This document shows, piece by piece, positions 48,516 through 58,056 of a DNA stretch of 64,000 nucleotides. Position numbers and translations under genes: made by a program. The notes under the pieces are model-generated. The model was not told the origin of the DNA. It saw only the letters and a program-made list of their open reading frames with translations, and did no database searches. The stretch is from Sanguinoderma infundibulare (taxonomy: Eukaryota; Basidiomycota; Agaricomycetes; Polyporales; Polyporaceae). The stretch's first letter is position 1, and each line of letters begins with the position of its first letter. The stretch lies in assembly GCA_032821775.1 (NCBI GenBank), contig JAVLRN010000006.1:2728001-2792000 (forward strand), given 5' to 3'.

Positions 48516-50162
48516 TCAGCGGAAGTAGTTGGTCGCATAGGGCGAGACCTCGAGCCAGGCGTCATCGAGGACCTTGAGGACCTCATCAGCTACGATCATG
48601 GGGACAAAGTCAGCCCCATGGGTATCGGGGACACCAGCCGAACCGGGAGCTTACGCAAGGGGCCCTTCTCCAAGTCGACGAGGTTCTGCAGCAAGGCGGC
48701 GATCAACGAACTTGCCCGCACAAGGCTGCCGGAAACAGACGGCCCACCTCTTCGATATGCTTGACGCTCGACGCGCCGATGAGAACCGCGTCCCCGTACT
48801 CGCGCTTCATCAGGCTGTGGTGCGAGATCCAGCGGAGCGCGACCTCTGCGAGTGTGAGGTCGTGCTTCTTCGCCACCTCCTCGATCTTGGCGAGCGCGGA
48901 GAAGTACGGCTCGTTCCAGTATCGTGTGCGGTACGACTGCGCACAAACGGGAGGAAGGTGCATCGGTCGAACAACATATGTAGGTAAAGGATACCGACCT
49001 TGCCCTGGCCGGTGTTGGGATCGAAGCGGGAGCCGGCTTCGTTCTCGTCTTGGATGGACCGGTACCGCCCGGTGAAGAATCCGCCTCCGACTGTCACCCA
49101 GAGTTCGCACCCGAATCAGAATCGAATGTACGCAAAAACGGCGTACGCACGCGGGTTGTACTCGTAGAACGCGATCCCGAACTTGCGCAGGCACGGGAAG
49201 AGCTCCGGCTCGACTCTGCGGTGGACGGCGTTGTAGATGCCCTGGTACGCCGTCGGCTGCACGTACCCGTGCTGGCGGCAGATGAGCACGATCTCGGCGA
49301 CCTCCCACGCCATGTAGTTCGAGATCCCGAACCGCTTGAACTTGCCCTCCTTGTGGAGCTCGTTCACGGTCTTGAGCGTGTCCGCGAAGGGAGTGGTGCG
49401 GTCCGGGGCGTGCAGGTACCACATGTCGATCGAGCTGTTCAGCGTGGATTCGGGTGAGCTGCAGTGCGTATCCCAAGGATCGAGACCTAGAGGACGACGC
49501 ACTCGGTTTGAAGGGCGTTGAGAGAGATTTCGAGGTGCTTCCGTAAATCCTGTGTTTGTGTTTGTCGGGAGCCTGAGATCCATGGTGTAGAATGATACGA
49601 ACCTCGGGAGAGTGCGAGATGACAGGCCTCCCTAGGGCCTGCCGGTGAATATTCGACTATCAGTGGACAACAAGCATCAGCGTTCGCTAGGACATGTGTT
49701 TGGCTCCTTCGATTCACGCACCACGTTGGGGGAGAGCTTTGTGTCCATGATAAGTCCCCGCTTCTTCCAGTCAATCTTTCCAAGGTACTCTTCGCTCGTT
49801 CCTCCGGTGTACGTCCGGGCGGAGTCTACCTGTAAGATGCAGAAGGGCGGCCGTTCATGTTCACCTTTTTGACCTCGAGGAACTTGTAGCAATCGGGAAT
49901 TCGCACCTCGTAATGGCCATGCGATTGAAACACGTCGAGAATCGCGTTCACGTCCTTCAGGTCGTGAACGCGTGCGCCTGAAAAATCAATTCATGTCAGT
50001 AAGAACGAGGCATCTGGAAGAAGCCACTGTCCCCACCTTCCTTGCCTTGCTCGCCGAACGTCATCGCACCCTGCATACGGAAGGCTGAGCATCATCATGC
50101 AACCGAGGAAGCGAATGCCCTACCATGACAATGTTCAGCGCAGTCTTCTGCTCGACAGCCAT
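48516..50162 (-). CDS. Aldo-keto reductase, AKR7 (aflatoxin aldehyde reductase) type
   Basis: Eight or so short exons on the minus strand from ATG 50162 to TGA 48516, about 350 residues. Reading order: MAVEQKTALNIVM, GAMTFGEQGKEG, ARVHDLKDVNAILDVFQSHG, SARTYTGGTSEEYLG, MDTKLSPNV, DMWYLHAPDRTTPF, GKFKRFGISNYMAWEVAEI, ELFPCLRKFGIAFYEYNP, GGGFFTGRYRS, ALRWISHHS, GASSVKHIEE and the C-terminal SPYATNYFR. The catalytic tetrad Asp-Tyr-Lys-His can be placed in DSARTY, DTK and YLH. The enzyme should reduce aldehydes and ketones with NADPH in the cytosol; substrate is not predictable. A worn relative lies at 52840-52995. Confidence 0.92.
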
Positions 50163-50324
50163 TTTCGATGTCCTGAAGGCTGAGATACGGGACGAGGGTG
50201 AGTAGTAAGCCCGCTGTGTGAGACCCCAGGGCTCTTGATGATGTTATTATTATCGATATAGACTCCGGAGCCGTGAACTTCTCATTTGTAAGCAGCTCTG
50301 CCTGTTACCGTTCGTAAGCTGGAG

Positions 50325-50825
50325 TCAGTGGGACGTATGCGAACGAGGGAAACCGTAAGTTACGCTGATGAATAAACAAACATAGGATCGAGCTTCCAAC
50401 AACCTGGCACAAATATCCTTCCAAACCGCTACGAATACATTGGCCGAATTCATGGGCCATGCCTCACGCAACAATCTCATCTGCCATCTCACGGTTGATC
50501 TTCGTCTTCCCCACCTTCGGACGTGTGATGTTGAGGATAAAGACGGGGTACGCCTTGGCATTACGATCTTGCCAATCATTTCCTCCAAACAGATCGACAG
50601 CCGCTTCCCGGTGGTGAAGACGTAAGCGTCGGTCCTAACTGCTAGGAGGTCCGAGTCATGGCGGATACTGGACCCCAGGAATATAACGACATACCGGTCG
50701 GCGAAGTGCGTGCGGTGAAGCAGCAGGGAGCGCGAGGGAGGTTGAGATAGATCGTCCCTCCGGGTCACGTCCTCCTGTTCGATGATGGTAGATTCTAAAT
50801 TCCGCTCTCGACAACCCGACAGCAT
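50325..50825 (-). other. Open frame of unknown value
   Basis: A 166-codon minus-strand frame without a recognisable domain or clear promoter. A second frame in the same place reads PKVGKTKINREMADEIV before a stop, so a decayed gene is possible. I do not assign a product. Confidence 0.2.
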
Positions 50826-51123
50826 CCGTCGATGTGGACCAACTATGCTATGTGGCTTCTCTGGATATCTGTGTGGTTAAAAAGGGATGTGTGGGATTTT
50901 ACGGCTTTAAATACTCCTGTCGGCTCCGAACCACTTACCCCAGCCACCCTCCAACCTGCCCGGCCCTACCTCCTAGCTCGCTAAGCTATCCGAGCTCGTC
51001 CCCACCCTTGACATCGGTAAGCACCCTCTTAACGTCATTTGACCCTCTGTCTTCCCTGCTCTTCCATGCTCTTCCCTGTCGACTCACGGTGCTCACGGTG
51101 CCCTTCTCGCCTGTTACTACATC

Positions 51124-51600
51124 ATGTCCTTCCCCGCCGTCAGTCTGCATATGAGCGACCCCAGCGACCGTGCCACCGACGGCAACAGCATCCGCAGCCT
51201 CAGCAGCACGGCACCTGTTACGCTGGAAACCATTGCCGGTTCAATCGAATCCCTCGCAGGTTCAATCGAATCCCTCGCCGGTTCAACCGAATCCCTCGGT
51301 CATTCTGTGGAGGAACAGCGGAAGGCGACTGAGGAGAACACTTTCAATCTGGTTGTGCAACGGCGGCCGTCGATGACTGATTCCTCAGCCGCATTGCCTC
51401 CGAATGACGGTGTGTTGCGTGTGGCGCGGGGCCCGAGATGGTCCTGCAAGAGCATCGTAGCAAAAGACGAGAATCGAAGCAGCAGCATCCAGGTGAAGAC
51501 GTTCTTCATAGGCGAGGCGTGCAGAGATTTGATTGATATGCATGAAGTCCGTCAGCGGATGACCCATGCATGCGCGGTCTGTCCCACAGGTAGTGGTTTA
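51124..51600 (+). CDS. Hypothetical protein with AGSIESL repeats (5' part)
   Basis: A CT-rich leader precedes the ATG at 51124. The frame opens with MSFPAVSLHMSDPSD, then three consecutive heptapeptides of the form AGSIESL/AGSTESL, encoded by 21-bp DNA repeats, followed by a charged helix EEQRKATEENTFNL. This would form a short coiled coil. After about residue 150 the sequence runs into a stretch that looks coding on the other strand, so the true 3' end, probably after an intron near 51590, is unknown. No family recognised. Confidence 0.4.
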
Positions 51601-51950
51601 TGCCCAGTTCCCCGCGTTCTCCTTCTTGGTGCCCGAGCCCTTCGTCTCCGTCTGAGCGGCCGCCTTCTTCGGCTGCGTGGCAGCAGCATCCTTCTTCTGT
51701 GCCCGTCCCTGGACGGAGCCCGCCTTGCGCGGAGACTTTGCTTTCGTCGGCGACTTCTTGGGGGATTTCTTGGTAGGCGTCTTCAAACTCGAACCCCCAG
51801 CTTCGTCCTCCATCTCTTCGTCCGAGGGCGGAGTCGCTTCCAGAGTCAGGTCGAACATTGGTGGCGCTATCCTTGCGAACTCCTCGCCGCTGATGCCAGG
51901 GCGTTGGGGGCCTCCTGAAGAAGTGGGGCGAGGGCGCGAGCTTGCTCCGC
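51598..51950 (-). CDS. C-terminal part of a Lys/Ser/Pro-rich basic protein
   Basis: A minus-strand frame ending at 51598 reads FARIAPPMFDLTLEATPPS, an acidic EEMEDE patch, then TKKSPKKSPTKAKSPRKA repeats like those of histone H1 or other DNA-binding tails, and ends KKENAGNWA. Amino-acid use and codon use are convincing. The upstream exons and start could not be fixed. A nuclear, DNA- or chromatin-binding role is possible but inferred only from the basic repeats. Confidence 0.4.
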
Positions 51951-52008
51951 AAACCGTGGAAGGCCGGCGAGAACGGCGCTGCAGCAGGCGGCGAAGACGC
52001 GGACGAGG

Positions 52009-52479
52009 ATGAAAGAGGAAGAAGACGATGCGGAGCCTATGAACGCGGAAGAAACAGAAACGGAGACCCGTACAGAGAGTCACGGCGTGGAGGGCGCGCA
52101 AGGAGATGACGACGCTGACGACGATGAAGACGACGAGGAAGACCAGATCTTGTTTGAGAAGATACAGATCGAGCGGCCGTCCGCGCATGCGACCACCACG
52201 AACGACGCGCCGCAAGATAGGAAACAGCGCAAGGGCAAGGGAAAGGAGAAGCGAGCGGCGGCGGAACCAGCGGGGGACGTCGAAGGCTTCGCGAACGCGC
52301 TCGACTCGCTCTCCCTCGTCTCCACCTCGATCCAGTTCGGGCGCGGAGCGAAGCGCGGCGCGCTCCGGGGGGATAAGACAACATGTCGGCCAACGATTCC
52401 AGTCGACGAGTTGGAACTCGATTGCGAGGGGATCCCCTTTTTGTGTCTATGTGCGGTTGAATCAAGCAGAGTTGGTTAG
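52009..52479 (+). CDS. Acidic hypothetical protein
   Basis: The plus-strand frame from ATG 52009 has 156 codons. The first 50 residues are highly acidic (DADDDEDDEEDQ), then a mixed-charge stretch KQRKGKGKEKRAAAE and an ordered-looking GFANALDSLSLVSTSIQFG. It could be an exon of a larger gene. It lies only about 60 bp from the start of the opposite-strand basic frame, which makes the local gene models uncertain. Confidence 0.35.
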   Translation: MKEEEDDAEPMNAEETETETRTESHGVEGAQGDDDADDDEDDEEDQILFEKIQIERPSAHATTTNDAPQDRKQRKGKGKEKRAAAEPAGDVEGFANALDSLSLVSTSIQFGRGAKRGALRGDKTTCRPTIPVDELELDCEGIPFLCLCAVESSRVG

Positions 52480-52839
52480 AATTGATTAATTGACAGCTGT
52501 CCCTGCTCAAACTCACTGTCCAACTCGAACGCGAGTTATGTGACCATCCAGGGTTCGCAGTTCTCTGTCTTGAGGTTCAGGCCCGGCCCGACCAGGGGTG
52601 TGTTGCGTTGCAGATACCCTGCTGCGTCGTCTTCAGCATGAGTCATCAGTAGTTCATGGTCTTGAGCTTGTCCACGAAGGGTGTGAATGTGACCGGTCAA
52701 GCGTCTGGATTGGTGGACCATGCTCGGAAGATCACGAGAGAATGAGGAAAGGAAACGACAACAAGAAGCGTCTACCCGCCCGTGTAGACAGGACCCAACA
52801 TCTGGGAAGGCGCATCTCATAAAGCGGGCATGCATGAAC

Positions 52840-52995
52840 GATCACGTTCATGGTCTTCAAGTTGAGAACACATGGCATCTTAAGAATTCCTTAAAGTCAG
52901 TACCAGGACTATCGTACTTACAGGCCTCCCTGGGGCTTGAGGATGCCAGACCTCCTTTGCCTTGTTAGCCGAACATCAACGTGCCCTGCATTATA
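52840..52995 (-). pseudogene. Relic of an AKR7-type aldo-keto reductase
   Basis: Reverse-strand sequence matches two exons of the intact gene at 48516-50162. One piece corresponds to GAMTFGEQGKEG but reads QGTLMFG-stop-QGK; another is about 80% like the DNA encoding VHDLKDVNAI. The intron between them is still recognisable in position, so this is a decayed DNA duplicate. The rest of the gene could not be found downstream. Confidence 0.6.
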
Positions 52996-53232
52996 ATAGT
53001 CAACGTGAGCATCACCATACATATCAGAAAAGCAGATATCTTGTGCTTGAATTCACAAAAGGCTACAAAACAAGAGCTCGATAACCTCGCAGCGATTACA
53101 GACAAATCTGACGTGGTCGGTGTCGAGAATCTCCCTGTTTTGTCTGCAATGTATGAGCCTGATTAGCGGGAGAAAAATCCTTCCAAGTTCAAGAAAGCCA
53201 GGCTCCCGTATAAAACAGGGGAATGGGAGGAT

Positions 53233-53316
53233 GGGCCTGGCCGGGAATTGAACCCGGGACCTCCTCCAAACGGCTATACACCCTAAGAAGGAATCATACT
53301 ACTAGACCACCAGGCC
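53233..53316 (-). tRNA. tRNA-Pro (AGG) with a 12-nt intron
   Basis: On the minus strand the acceptor stem pairs GGCCTGG with CCAGGCC. The T arm is CCGGG-TTCAATT-CCCGG. The anticodon stem CCTTC/GGAGG (one G-U) closes a 19-nt loop, which becomes TT-AGG-GT after removal of 12 bases following position 37. Mature length is 72 nt before CCA. It lies 130 bp upstream of the RPT4 start, in opposite orientation. Confidence 0.92.
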
Positions 53317-53446
53317 ACTGCATGATGGGTTAGTTCTCAATATATTAGCTGAGTTTTAAGCTTGACGCGTCACCGGTCTCAAGTGCGAGCTTACGCGTCG
53401 AACGCGCGTTTTACCTTCAAGCCTGTTCTCCTTCGCACCCTCCACA

Positions 53447-55084
53447 ATGAGCTCAACGCATGCATCGACGTCGGCACACACGATGGACCAGAGGAGGAAA
53501 GATGCTCTAAAGGGCTACAGAGAGGTAGGTGTCCCTTCCCGACTTCGTTTAGGTTCGGCGGCAGCGTCTTGACAGACTTCGGCAGAAAATGCGGCAACAC
53601 GAGAACAGCAGCCAGAACCTGAAGTACCGTACGTCGCGAACAACACCTTGGGGATGAATAGAGCTGATGCATTCAAACAGTCCGATTCTCGTTGAAGGAC
53701 CTCGAGAAGGACTTTGAGAAGACCGAGGATGACATCAAGGCCGTGCAGTCCGTCGGCCAAATCATCGGGGAGGTCATGAAGCAGCTGGACGACGAGCGAT
53801 GTACGTACTCCCTTGCATCCCATTTCGTGCTCCAATTCTAACGAATATGACAACGCCTTCTGCGTAGTCATTGTAAAGGCTTCGTCCGGTCCTCGTTACG
53901 TCGTCTCATACCGCCCCACCCTGCCAGTCGCGAAGCTCAAGATGGGCACGCGTGTCAGCCTCGACATGACCACCCTTACCATCATGCGCATCCTCCCACG
54001 AGAAGTCGATCCGCTAGTGTACAAGATGAGTCTGGAGGACCCGGGAGGAGCGAGCTTTGCAGGTATCGGTGGTCTCGGCGAGCAGGTGCGCGAGTTGCGT
54101 GAGGTGCGTCATCCTTCCTTCCCCCTGCGCTTCCATCCGTTTGACAAGTACCCATACGTCTACTGGTGCTCAGGTCATCGAGCTACCTCTCCTCAACCCC
54201 GAGCTCTTCCTCCGCGTCGGCATCAAGCCACCGAAAGGTGTGCTACTGTACGGGCCCCCAGGCACGGGCAAGACGCTCCTCGCGCGTGCGGTCGCCGCGA
54301 CGCTGAACACGAACTTCCTCAAGGTCGTCTCGAGCGCGATCGTCGACAAGTACATCGGCGAGTCCGCGCGTGTGGTGCGCGAGATGTTCGGATACGCGCG
54401 CGAGCACGAGCCATGCGTCATCTTCATGGACGAGATCGACGCCATCGGCGGGAGGCGGTTCTCGGAGGGCACGAGTGCGGACCGCGAGATCCAGCGGACG
54501 CTGATGGAGGTACGTCCTCGCTGTCCTTTTCGTCGAAGTGGGGAAGGGAGAGGCTGATGGGTTCTGTGCGCGAACGCAGCTGCTCAACCAGATGGACGGC
54601 TTCGATTCGCTAGGACAGACGAAGCTCATCATGGCGACAAACCGACCAGACACGCTCGATCCCGCGCTCCTCCGTCCCGGTCGTCTGGACAGGAAGATCG
54701 AAATCCCGCTCCCGAACGAGCAGGCGCGGCTGGAGATCCTCAAGATCCACTCACAGCCGGTGAACAAGAGCGGGGACATTGACTACGAGGCGATCGTCAA
54801 GCTCTCGGACGGCTTCAACGGCGCTGACCTTCGCAATGTGGTGACAGAGGCGGGCATGTTCGCTATCCGTGATGATCGGTATGTCTGGTGGAGGTGTGAT
54901 GGCCCCCAACAGGACGCTGATAGGCTTGGTGGCAGCGAATACATCATCCAGGAAGATCTCACGAAGGCAGCGCGGAAGGTGGGCGAGGCGAAGAAGCACG
55001 AGAGTGAGTATCACCATGATGTTCTTTGCCGGCGCCGTGCTGAATGTCTATTGATTTCCAGCGAAGCTCGAGTATTCGGCGTAG
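53447..55084 (+). CDS. 26S proteasome ATPase subunit Rpt4
   Basis: Exon 1 (53447-53524) encodes [26 protein letters not shown] when read in two parts. The next exons give the N-terminal coiled coil ([19 protein letters not shown]), the OB-fold region, then the AAA module: Walker A GPPGTGKT (about 54255), Walker B VIFMDEID (about 54420), the arginine-finger segment [20 protein letters not shown] and the lid [11 protein letters not shown]. The end is KKHETKLEYSA at 55084, without a HbYX tail, as is normal for Rpt4. Length is about 400 residues. It unfolds substrates at the base of the proteasome. Confidence 0.95.
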
Positions 55085-55089
55085 TGGAA

Positions 55090-55960
55090 TTAGACCTTTG
55101 CTGTGTTTTGTATCATACCCTACATCGTGTAACATGGACCTTTTTTTGTGGGGCATGGAAAAAAACTTGGCTTGGAAAGGCTAGTGTGCTTCCAATATTA
55201 TCAAGGTCCCTACGCAGCTCAATCACGCTGGGGGGGCTTCACGCAGCACTCAATACCTTGAGCTGGACAGAAGTACGATAGAATTACTTTATTTGGGACT
55301 CTCCTAGGGTTAGGGTTAGGACGGCGAACGAACCAAAAAAAAAAAAAAAGGCCTGCCCAGCCCGAGGGCCGAAGCAGGACAGGAAAATATTGAGACGGTG
55401 CATGAGCCGAAGCCCATACAAACCGCAGGGTCCCCCTGGGGACAGGGTCGCCGTGCTATGAGAGGCCCCCACGGCCCACGAACCCAGGTACATGAAGGGG
55501 CGCGTGCCATCAAGGTAAGTATGAGGTGCCGTGATGTGCGGGAGGGGTTCTTATACAAGCGGGAGGGCGCACGGGCCAGGTTGGTTTAGGGGAGGCTTCG
55601 ACGGACCAGCCAGGGTTCGGATGCACGGATTGATGTCTGTCCCAGCTGGACTCTGGAGTTCACACCTGCCTCCCGATTTTCTCTAATATTCTGCTTCCTC
55701 GTCCCCGTATACCTCTGAGATTCCCCATTCTTGTTTGGCCGAACGTCTAGCCGAATTTCACCATCAATGCGGATGTCGACTTTCAATTTATAGCGACGGG
55801 ATTTCTTGCAGAGTCATACACAAGTATGCAGTCAAGTTACTATGCTCATGCGACCGTTGATCCATGTTTGTAGATGCTTCAACTGCTATAGACTCAGAAT
55901 AACTGGTGTACTGCACGACTTGCACTTTTTTCTACCACAATGTTATCTCTGCATCCGGCT
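55090..55960. other. Intergenic with TTAGGG repeats and an A run
   Basis: There is no gene I can support. At 55305-55320 there are 2.7 tandem TTAGGG units and, 15 bp on, a run of about 15 A (55336-55350), followed by GC-rich sequence. These are too short to be a telomere; they could mark the end of an old retroposed or repaired segment. Confidence 0.5.
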
Positions 55961-55968
55961 AGGAAACG

Positions 55969-57021
55969 CTATGCGCGCAACCGTTCGACTGCCTCGGCCA
56001 TAGCGCCCAACGTCGGGAACACGAACATGGCCTCGTCGCCCTTGACACCGTTCAAACCGGTGACTGCGCCCTCCCTATTGATCCATGCCGTCGCCATCCC
56101 CCTCCCCTTCGCCGGCAGGATGTCGTGAAACACGCTCTGTGCCGTCATCAGCACTTCCTCCTGCTCGATCCCGAAGTCCTCCTTCAGTCGTGCCAACGCG
56201 TATGCAAGCATCTCTGGCGCAGGCTTGTATGCGCCGACCTCCTCGGCCGTGTACACCGCGTCGAACGCGAAGCCCCCTGGTCCCTCCATGAGCTTCCTCG
56301 TCTTCGCGATCGTCACGCGGTCGATGTTGGACAGGATGACGAGCTTGAAGCGTTTGGACAACGCGGCGAGCGCAGCGACTGTGTCCGGGAAGGGGGGCCA
56401 CGTCTCGACACTCCTCGCAAACGCCTCCGCTGCGCTCAAGCGATTGCCTTCCTCCTGCTTCAGCGCGGACGTGCCCACCGGCCCTGCCGCTACTGGAACT
56501 GTGCTTTTCTCGTGGTGCACTGAGGAGACAACGGCCGTCTCGGCGGACACGTCGTCCTGCACCGCGTCTGAGGGTAGCTCCCTGTCCTGCAGGCGCGCTT
56601 CGAGCGTCGTGTAGACCTTGGCGAGGAGGTCCGAGTAGAGCATCGACGGGTACTGCGCCTGGAGGTCGTGCTCGACGGACGCGAAGGCGAGGATGACAGC
56701 GCGCCGGTCTGCGGGCTTGCCGTTGTTCTGGAAGAGCATCTGGAGGCCTGTGTAGATGCCCGTCTCCCAGTCCTGTTATATCGAGGGGGGTCGAATGTTG
56801 GCGTAGTCGTAAGTGCGACCGTGCGTTCGGGTGGGTAGCCAGCGTGCCCGGTGGCCGTACATATGGTTTGGATGTTCGAGAACAGAAACAGGGACGAGGA
56901 CCGATAGAAGTCGATGAGGCTCAAGTAACGTATTAAAACTATTATCACGCACGATGAGAGTACCATAACAGTCGAAGACGAGAGTCTTGTACTTGGCCAA
57001 CGTGTGGCTTCCCTGAGCCAT
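55969..57021 (-). CDS. HAD-superfamily hydrolase, haloacid-dehalogenase-like
   Basis: Two main exons from ATG 57021. Motif I is VFDCYGTLI with the nucleophilic Asp, motif II is ILSNID, and the conserved Lys is in AYKPAPEML. The C-terminus contains LMTAQSVFHDILPAKGRG, where this class has its acidic motif region, and AWINREG. The cap region (about residues 60-150) is longer than usual, with an insert rich in Ala, Ser and Glu. The layout matches type II 2-haloacid dehalogenase-like proteins; the true substrate is unknown. Cytosolic, about 300 residues. Confidence 0.85.
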
Positions 57022-58056
57022 GGTGTACGATCTCTGTGGGTTTCTCAGGTGGGGGCGACGGTGGTGGGTAGATGGCCCCAATCTGGATTTACGTCGGAGC
57101 CTTCGGATCCGGTGACCATGGCCAGTGAATGCGATTTCTCAACCAATCTTTCCCAGCTGGTCCCCTTCCAGCTCGAACTGCTACCACGTTGTAATGCACT
57201 CCACTGGCTTCAACCTGGCTTCTCAGATCTCGACCCGAGGCATCGTCCTTTCCCGTGACACCTTTGTCCTGCGATTACCCTCTGAAGACATCGCCAACCC
57301 TGACATTCGTCGTCTATCAGCCTCTCAATTGGCCGTGCGTCGGCAAACGTTTCATCAACCTCCACCAGATCCGGCCCCGCACACCAGTGATCTCCTCACG
57401 GTCGTCTACTGACCTCCTTCCACCCGTTCCGATATGGGCAGATACCGACCGATCACCGATCCAAGGATGTACAAGTTTTGCTGGGTCAGATGCGATGAGG
57501 CAGGATGGGCGAAGCATCCAGCCTTCCCATCAAGTCCTACCAAGTCGCGTCCTGAACACCTGATACGCCCACAGGGCCTCGTGTCCAATTTTCCACTATC
57601 GCGGATGTCCGAAGGTCCGTTCGAGCGATCAGACGTATGGGGGCTCTCGGGGAGGCGATAAACGTGTAGAAGAGAGTGAGTCATCCCAATTGAGCGGTTT
57701 CTGTTCAAACTCCTTCTCACCATACCTCTCCGCATCTCTCAAGGGGTCGACAGCCGCGCTACCCATCCGTAAGTATTGATTATTCGTACTTGAACAGGCG
57801 GCCAGGCACGCGGGGAACGTAAGGCTATGTAAGGATTGCTAGTGCATACATCGTACCCGGAAACTTCGCATCCTGCCTCGCGATGCATCTTATCGTACCT
57901 GCAGATCCTATTTCCCCCTCGGGACTCCGCATGCACGGCATGCCGGACCGATTAGGTGCACCGTACTGACCAGACATATTCATATAGATATCCACATTGA
58001 TATTCCCTGCTCCCCATTCCTACGTTTTGACCATCCAACACGTTACAGAAACTGCG
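57022..58056. other. Divergent intergenic region
   Basis: About 1 kb between the starts of the HAD gene and the aminotransferase gene, presumably holding both promoters. Short frames only, no TATA box that stands out. Confidence 0.5.

Noticed and set aside
55305..55320. Telomere
   Set aside because: Fewer than three TTAGGG units, flanked on both sides by ordinary sequence and genes.
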